Of a DNA stretch of 64,000 nucleotides, positions 41,501 through 50,500 are shown in pieces. A program made the translations under genes and the position numbers. Under the pieces are notes generated by a model, which was given only the letters and a program-made list of their open reading frames with translations, made no database searches and had not been told where the DNA came from. The DNA is from Romanomermis culicivorax. Lineage: Eukaryota; Nematoda; Enoplea; Mermithida; Mermithidae. Position 1 is the first letter of the stretch; each line of letters starts with the position of its first letter. Location: positions 930,001-994,000 of the forward strand of contig CAWUHX010000021.1 in NCBI GenBank assembly GCA_963922205.1. Reading direction: 5' to 3'.

Positions 41501-44500
41501 TAAGCATATACAATATATGTGGAGCAGGGCAAGACAATAAGGATAAGGACAAAACTGGACGAGGACAAAACTGTCCTTCTTTGATTTAGACTGCTTCGCC
41601 CTAATTATTGCAGGCCCAAACCTAGAGAAACAGTGTTTTCAGCTAGGCATTTGTCCCAAAACCTTTACGTTAAAGGGATTATTCATGTAATTCTACTTGA
41701 TAGACGTGGGGCCTTACCAATATGATTTCACACTCCGGGCAAACCAGGATTGGTTTGCCAAAAGATTTTGCCAGAAGAGCTGAGATATGCAGCTCTAGAT
41801 GCATATTGTTCATTACGAGTTATGTTTGCAGCAATCCATTATAGCATGGCTGATTACCTATTGATGCAAATGCAGGTTATCAACCATGATAGAATGGAAC
41901 CCAAACAAATTAACATGGTAGCTCTACATTTTTACCAACAGTATTCAACCATTCCTGGGCATGTTAAATATGAAATGGGACTAGGTTCCACAGTCATGGA
42001 AACTGATCAGGTACAGCCCACTATGGTGTACCATATGATGAAGTGCGTAATGTACAATCAATGGGCCGTGCAAATGCAGGGCAATGAAATAGGGTACTAT
42101 ACCCCAGCATCCAGGGGCAATCCTGCCAGAGGACAAGACATGCCCTTGCCAAGTTGATTTTTCCCCTTATTTCCAAGGTATAGTAAACCACTAAAAAGCG
42201 ATGGCTATACCAAGGACAGTGATCCTGATGACATACAAGATGTCCAAATTCCAGATTGGGACAACATCAGTGCTGATATACTGGAAAATTTTAGAAGCAG
42301 TAAGTCTTACTGGGATTTAGATGATAAAATCTCACTGACATTATATGAGAATGCTAAGCAATACTGGCTACAGGCCAGGAAGCCTAAGGATATTCCATGA
42401 GAGGCGTCCTTTAGTAACAACCATTACCCACTGGAGATCGAAGGCCATAAACAAACCTATAAGACCAATTTTTATATGCCAAATCCGGCCAAAATATCTA
42501 CGGCTTTAGATGAGCAAAACTTGGTGGAGTTAGAGCAAGTCTGTAGATTTATGCCATTGGCCTATCATTTGGCATGGCCTCATTCTAGAGAGGAGTGCAG
42601 CTTTGTAACAGCACAGCTGCTAAACTATAATTTTCTAAATAGCTACAGCAGGGATCCCCAAGAAGTGATGAAATGCATGTCCTGGAAGTCAGGCGACTCC
42701 CTGGCTTACTATTTAGAATTAGCTGCGACGTTACCACCATAGGAACCCCAGCATGCCTTAAAGACAGGGGTATACGCTTGGCAAAATTGGTTTGGATTCG
42801 TGCCTTTGTGATTTAGGAAAGCAAAAGAAATGCTGAAAATGGGTGAAGGCAAATCGATTTAGGATATGGAGCCTATAGGGTAAACCCTTATTATTATGTA
42901 ACCTTTTACTATATAGGTTTCAAGTCTCTAACACCGGGACTACAGTATCCCATGAGGGAAGATGCGAATCTAATGGATTATCCCACGGCATACACACGAC
43001 ACAATCCCCTCCAAATCAGACTGGAATTTGTCTTGAAGAGTTTCTGGCAGAGAATGCTAGCCTCAGACAGTTTCAAAGTTTCAAAGGTACCTTTAAATTG
43101 TCCTTCAATATCCCAGACAGTGCAAGCTGGAGGGTCAGGACAAGTCAAAACACAGCAGCAAGCACCAGTGCCAGTGGTCAAATCACAACAACCAGGGGTT
43201 ATCACCGGACCTACACAGCTGCAGTAGTTGTGGTGCCACTGCAAACGCAACCAGCAGTGGCACAGCCAGCTACAGTACCTCAACTTCAGCAACCAGTAGA
43301 GGTAGAACTGGAAGTAGTCACCATCATGCAATCCGACCCTCCAGCTCCAGCTGTTTTGCCAGCTAAAGTTAAACAGCTGTTGCTGAAGATATGAAATTCA
43401 GACTCCAAGTCCAGTTTGGAGGAGGAAGAAGAGGGTGAAATTCTGGAGTCTGCAAGCTGGACAGTCGAGGAGAAAGACTCCATGGAGGCTAAAATGCAGC
43501 AACAGGAAATAGAAGAGGAGAAAATCTAGACTCAAATAGATGAGGCAGCAACCAAAATCTCGGGAATAGATGTTAGACTGGACAAGATGCAGGAAACATC
43601 CCAGGAAATACCTGTCCAGCCTAAGGATGCTAAGGCTCATAACTTGCAGGCAAAATGTGAAGCCCTGCAGGCAAAAATTGTGAAACAAAAGCGCCTGGTG
43701 CAGCAGGAATTCCTGCCTCAGCAGGTGTTACAAAAGAAGTTGAAGGAGCAGTCATATGCTGATGACAGCTCAGATTTAGCAGTAGCAGCCACAGAGCTGA
43801 TGAAGAGGGGAAAATTTATGATGAAGGAATCCCTGGAGTTTATTCTCCTGAAAAAGTTCAGCAGAGGATGGCTGAGATAATGTCGGAAAGATTTATCCAA
43901 CAATTAGCCAGAGAAAAGGTAAGACGCCAAGTCGGATTAAGTAAAGGGCGTCAACGTAGACTAGCAGCTGAACAGCAGCCTCAAGGAACGCCTGTGACTG
44001 GTTCTGAAAATGATGCCTACAACACGGCTGAAGACACGACAACCCCGGACACCACACAACTCAAAAGTTGAAGACAGAGACTCAAGGAGTCAAATGAAAT
44101 TGAATAAACCCACAATATCTGCTGCAACATACACTCAGACGTGAACAGTATCGAAAACTGGCAGAGAGCTCAGTACATCATCTGGCAAATCTAAGTCTAT
44201 TCCCATGAACTATACCCCCAAAAACAGAAAACTTTATAGCGAAAAGGTGGGAAGCATAGTGGTAAATCTCGATTTTGAATCAGAGGAAAAGTTGATCAAA
44301 AATGTTGAATTGAATGTGGTGGTTACTAAACCCGCAAGTGAACCACAGAAATATGTCACTTCGGGTCAATTAGCAGAGACTCTGATCAATTATTGGGAAT
44401 GGCAGAGGGAGCAAAGGCAAATGATTGGCCCCATCTCATTTGAAAATCCAGAGGTGGCCAATTATTTTGCCTTTGACTGCCAAGAACAGCCAATAGTCTA

Positions 44501-47500
44501 TAGAATGGTCAACAATGCCATGGCTGAGATATATGATAACTACTTCCAGCAATTTCAAATGCAGGGTGGTTTCATGTTTGAGGGAGAATGCATACCTGAA
44601 GAAATTTGGGAGTGGATCATAGATCTCATTCCCAGATGGCTTCAGGATTACGATGCTTCAGATGTCTTTACCACCATCAGGTACATGACCCTGATGATAT
44701 TTTTACAGTTGGATTTCACTCTGATCATGCCCATGGCAATTGGTAGGTGGTATGCCTAGGCCTGTTTGTTTGTGAACAGACAATTGGCCATCGAAGCCCA
44801 GCGAAACTGTGTAGATGAGTACTACATTGCAGCCTTTCAGCAGTACATCTTTATGGGGTCGCAGAGGTTAAACCAAATGGGTGTGAAAAGGAAGGCACCG
44901 GGTGATGACAAGCTTAAGCCTGATAAATATCAGTGCATGGACGCCAAGAGCTCTGGTAAGTTTAAGGTGCCTAGACTCCCACCGGCTAAAAAACAGCAGC
45001 CGTCGACGCAGCAATCTTTGAGCTCGACCAGCCAGAGGTTGTATAGTGGAGCCGCTACTTCTTCATACAAAAGTCCACTTTCCAAATCTCAATCTCCATC
45101 ATCAAAATCTCTAAATTCAACTTTTCAACCACAAAAACAATATATCGGTTTCACAAGCAGCGGCTCAGTGTGGAGACAACAGGGGAGAGATGATGCATTC
45201 TCAAACTCTGCCCCTTACAGGGGTAGACTGGGGTATGGCGGAGGCCAAATCAGAGGAGGTTTTCGAGGGCAGCCTCAGTGACCCTATGGAGGCTGAGGAA
45301 ACTGGCAATGCCAAGGCCAAGACCCAGATGCATAGTTTTACAATCCAAATTTTGAACTGCTTGGCAGACGCGGTAGAGGCCAAGGTGGATAAAACCAAGG
45401 CCAAGATGGAGGTCAGACCCGAGGCCAAGGCCAGAGGGGATATTATCGAGGAAGGCCTCAAGGAGGCTATAGAGGTGGCGAGCAGCAGCAGTAATCAGCC
45501 GCATAATTTTGGCCCAAAATTCACTTTTTCGTATATTCTTTTACTTTTTCTTTTTTTAAAATTACAGAAACCCTCAAAAAATATAAAATCACAAAAATCC
45601 AAAAATATTATTTAAATTGTGGTGCTGCTGGCCTACAAAAATCTTCTTTTTGACAAACTAGTGCAAAAAGCATCCATAAAAATATTTTCAAAATTTTGGC
45701 CACATTTTGCTCAATTTTTAGCACATTTTTATTTTTGTGATACTCATACATTCCTGGGTCATCCTTTCTGTATCGTAAATATAACTTGCATTTTAGTCTA
45801 TTTTAGAAAAATAGAGACGTGAGAAAGTGGTATGCATGATCAGTTAGACCATTGACCAGCAACTTGCCACAACATGCAGACCATACAACTGAACCCGAAA
45901 TCGACCCAATTCGACACTGATGGCACCATCATACTCCTTAGGACAGGAGGTCTTTCCACCAAAGCCGAGGTCAAAATAGGTGTCACTTGCCAGCCATTGC
46001 CGGGAAGTCCTTGGTATTTGTTGTATCCAACGACCATTATGGGAGTTTGAGCCAAGACCGACTGGGAAGCCAGGAGTCCGCCAAACGGTAGACATTTTTG
46101 GTAATGTTTCTAATGCAGAAGGAACCAGGCCAAAAGTTTTTTCTACCTCCCATAGGTCGGTTTCGACATGGGACGTTGGGCACCCTGTTGCTGGCAACTT
46201 GCAATGGGAAATCGACGAGTTGGATGACCAGCGTGCAAACATTTGCATAGAGATGGAGCACCACAGAGAGACAAAAATGATAGTTATAAAATCATTGTCA
46301 TTATTATATTTTTTGATAAACATTGTGCTGGCGTCCAATGAAACTTTCACCAGCGAATTAGTATCAACCATACATGCAGGTGGGGGGTTTGACCCCCAGC
46401 AGATTCTTGCTGAGCCCCAGCAGATTTAACTTTTCCAGCAATGATTGAGAAGACGACGAAGGAAAATGAGCAAGAGAGAAAAGAGTCGTCATAAAAATGG
46501 AAATGACATTACAGTTTGACAATTTTTCTAAACAAATCATACTTGATCCCAAAAAAGTAACATGGAAACTTTAAAAAGTGGTGTTTAAGCAAATAGTTTC
46601 ACATATCTGACTAATGTAGGTTGAAGAATATGCTGCTTGGATGTTAGAAGACATTCTGAGACCTATCTTTTCATTATCAAGAATGAAAAAAATTTGTATT
46701 CTACCCCCCCCCCCCCCGTCCTGGCTGACCCCCCACAGAATTTCTATGCCGTGCATGTATGGTATCAACTTTGCAGAAATTGTATAGTGGTGTACCCACA
46801 TTCGTTTTAACATTCGCCCAATATTTTTTATTGATATATTATTCACTATTTAGATCCGATTAATCGTCTGGAGGGAAGGGCCAAAGGCCCAGGCGCCCAG
46901 CTTGCTGACAGCAAGCACAGGAAGACCTACTAGGGACCCTGCAGGTAAGTCTATCCCGGAGGGGAAACCTCTTCTAGGAGACTTCGAGGGCTCTGTTATG
47001 AGGCCCCTCGATTGGAAGTAAGTTTTCTATTGTTGTTGCCAGGTCTGGGGGAACTGGACTGCTGTGCGATCTCGGAGGCTTAGCCAAGGAATTAGCTCTA
47101 ACAGGTCAGTTCAGACCAGAACCAATCTTTTCTTGACCCTAAGGAAAGACCTGCACAACAATATAACTTCTGCCAAATTTTTTAGGGTGGGGTAAATCCA
47201 TAACCTGTCCATACCATGTGTGCATGTATGTTATTCACGATCATTTGCTGATGTCTAAGGTTGTGCCCATTGGATACACGAAGATATTGAAAAACTGAAG
47301 GAGACAAGGGGTTTGCTTTCAGTATAGAACTTTTGACCCTTTACCGAGCCGACCTCGTTGATTTTCATGCTCGTCTTGTTACTGAAGACGAAAATGGTTT
47401 CATTATGGGAATCTACAATGCAAGCAGGAATACATCCAGTGGAAGCATACCGATTTCTCACCACCTACGAAGTTTCCAACTGTAAAATCGGCTCGAAAAA

Positions 47501-50500
47501 TCATGGCCTCAGTTTTCTGGGTTTTATTGGTACGCTGCCAATTGATTACATGCCAACCAAGGCTAAAATTACTACCGATTATTATGCAAAATTAATCGTT
47601 AAGTTGCGGAAAGTAATAAAGGAAAAGCAACGTGGGATGCTGAGTAAAAACATCCTGCTCTTTCACGAAAATGCTCCAGTTCACAAGTCTCGAGCTGATT
47701 AGTCATCGATGACTGTGGATTCGAAACCCTAAATCAATCGCCCTAGAGCCCCGACCTAGTACTATGAGACTTTCATTTGTTTAACAGGCTTTCTTTTGGT
47801 CTGAAAATCATGAGCCAAATAGCTCCTAGGCCTACATTTCTAGGAGCCGAAAATTTTTACTTGAGGAATGTCGAAAAACGGGCTTGTAACATACTGCGGA
47901 CGTATATAATTAAATTATATGGACATTCAATCAGTTGATACGTGTTCAAAAAACTATTGTTCAAAAATTATACTTCCAACCAGCGTTTTTCGGTTACAGG
48001 CCTCTTTCTACATGTACAAAGGTCGGTCAAGAAATCTTTATGCAGAGAAAATTTATTTAATGCGAAAAACACGGTATTTCGTTTATTTTTGCACAAACCT
48101 TCTTCTAAGATAACACTTCAGTTCATTTCATCCTGGCACAAAAGTATAGTATTGAAAATGCAGCTTCTGTTCTAATTCTTCTGTTGTTTCCTATATCTTT
48201 CCAACACTACGCAACGAAAATTTACACATATATATATATATTTTACAAATTAAAAAATACTTAAACTTTCATGAGTCCGAAAAATTCAAATTAAACTTGG
48301 AATTCATGAAAATCACCTCTATTATGGTTATGAATTCAAACTCGGCTCCATATTTAAAATCATACTTTGACAAGTTGGAAAAATTGAGATTTTGACCTCT
48401 CAAATGCACCAAAATTTATCTCTTCTTGTCGAACCCCCGTACTTTTTTCCTTTTCGAAATTTTTTCCCCAAAAAATTTGACTTGTAGAAAAACAGTGAAT
48501 AGACCAATCCGAAAAATCATAGAATAAAATCCAGCGCGAAGCGCCGAGAAAGCTTCGATGTTTTATGATTTTAGAGCCTGCAAAACACTTAATTTAAATC
48601 TAAAACTGAATAAAAATAACTATAATTCACTAAAACATATAAGTCAAAATTTTAGGTGCCAAAATGGCTAATTTTAGGAGCCGTTTCCAGAGTGTTAGGG
48701 TCCCCGACCCCTAAAATATTGAAAAATGCCTGGTTTAGATATTTTAAACTATCTTCGTGGGACAAGATTTTCAGACAGTATCTTCGTGGGACCTGATTTC
48801 TGCAGGGGACTACATAAGCATGGTTTGAAGCCCAACCTGAAAGCTTTTATTTCCATGGCATTGAAAGTTAAGAACACAAATGAGGTAAATGTTTTAGTGC
48901 TAATGTATTGAAAAAATAAAATTGATGGGGCTGGAGGTCTGGTTGGGGGGAGGGTTGGGCTACTTTCTTCGGACCGGGGGACCCTGATTCCCCACAATTT
49001 TAGAGGAGGCGCCTCTGAAGAAAAAAAATGAGATTTTTTAACCAGAAAAATCCGAAAAACGGTTCGAAAAATAGTAATTTTTGTCTTTAAAAAACCGTAA
49101 AGATGTATTCATGGCGCGAAGCGCCGAGAAAATTGACGTTCTTGACCATTTTTTGTTTTTGTACAAAAATTTACAGTTTTCATCAAAAAATTAACATTTT
49201 TCAGTATTTTCACGACCAAGGGATTGGAAAATCTTGATGGGGTCTTATAGCACTTCCCCCAATTACATGTATGCTTCAGCTTAAGAACTTTTTGAACGCC
49301 CTTCGTATAGTTCTGTGTCGTACAGATTGTAAATCAAGAGTGCATTTATAATTAATTGGAAGAAAAAATTATTTCGTCGTTATTTCACCTCACACGACTT
49401 GAAGTAATGAAGTAAGACTTCGATTTGTCAAGTAAATGGTCAGCTACACGGTGCTGAAAAATTACAGAATTCACCGTGATGGATCCCAAATTTTCAACTA
49501 TCGGATGATATAAGAACCATCGGCCGATTACTGGAGATGCTGAGCGGCTAGTGCATTGATTGTTCGCTAAAATTTTTGTGCATGGATAGGTAATATCATC
49601 CAAATATTGTTAAGCTTTCATTATGAAAAAATGTAAAGCTGCAATCTTTTAAATCGCAAGCGCACAACTAAGAAATCGAAAAATTTATGTTATATTCAAC
49701 TTTTGACTTTCAATGAAAAAATTACATATAAAAAATGTAAACTTTCCATATCAAAACTAAAAAAATCGGAAACATCTAAGAACGGTCAGTTTCAGTTTAT
49801 AAATAGTTTTAGTTGTCTCAATTGGATACAAAAAAAACAACGTTGATGGCAGAGGTCCCCAAGGTCAAAAATTTAGGTAGGGGTAAAATCGTAAATTTTA
49901 ATGGTAGTACTTGAAATATACCGTGACTTTTTTTTTGCTCCCAACTTTTTGCGAAGGAGGGGGGGTTGTAGTACTCTAACCATTCACGTACAACTTTCAA
50001 AAATGGATAATGCCCCTACTTTATCCTTTTTACACCCAAAAAACATTTACTACTTCAACTCCATTTTTCACCTGTAACTTTAATGCACTAATTATACGTA
50101 CAGAATAGTCACACTTTGAAGACTGTTGTGCCAACTGATTCCTGCACATTTCAACAATCGGGCACAACATACGTTTGGAAACATTGTTTCAGCCAGCATC
50201 TTCAGCAGTATGGGCTTATCCCATCACTGATTAGGCTTGAAACAGTGCTTCCAATTAAAAGTCCTGATGCTGAATGTGGCTTTAGTATTATTAATCCCAT
50301 TAGACTGTGAACTATGAGTTTGAAACCAAGTACCACTCCTGATCCACATCAACAGACCTCACATGTCTCAACTCATAGCAGGAAAGTATGCCACAGCTTG
50401 GGTAACCATATGCGCACAGAACACCCAACGCAGAAGCGGGGAAAAGGAAAGGAGAGCATGAAGAGGAAGAATTTTAAGAACATAATGTTTTTCTTCCCAA

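Larger units (their letters stand above)
38678..47160 (+). mobile_element. LTR retrotransposon, right copy (internally deleted, old)
   Basis: Same family as the left copy. Two LTRs bracket a 6.9-kb interior in which gag-pol is reduced to its first ~100 and last ~65 codons while the exonuclease ORF2 is full length but broken. The LTRs differ at many positions, so the insertion is old. No clear target duplication: CTAT before, ATAT after. It lies antisense inside the fra intron. Confidence 0.92.

Noticed and set aside
45980..46429. Plus-strand ORF of 149 codons
   Set aside because: Crosses the 3' LTR start and the MITE insertion, so its length is accidental.
38673..47165. Target-site duplication of the right retrotransposon copy
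   Set aside because: Flanks CTAT and ATAT do not match convincingly; the duplication has decayed or was lost.
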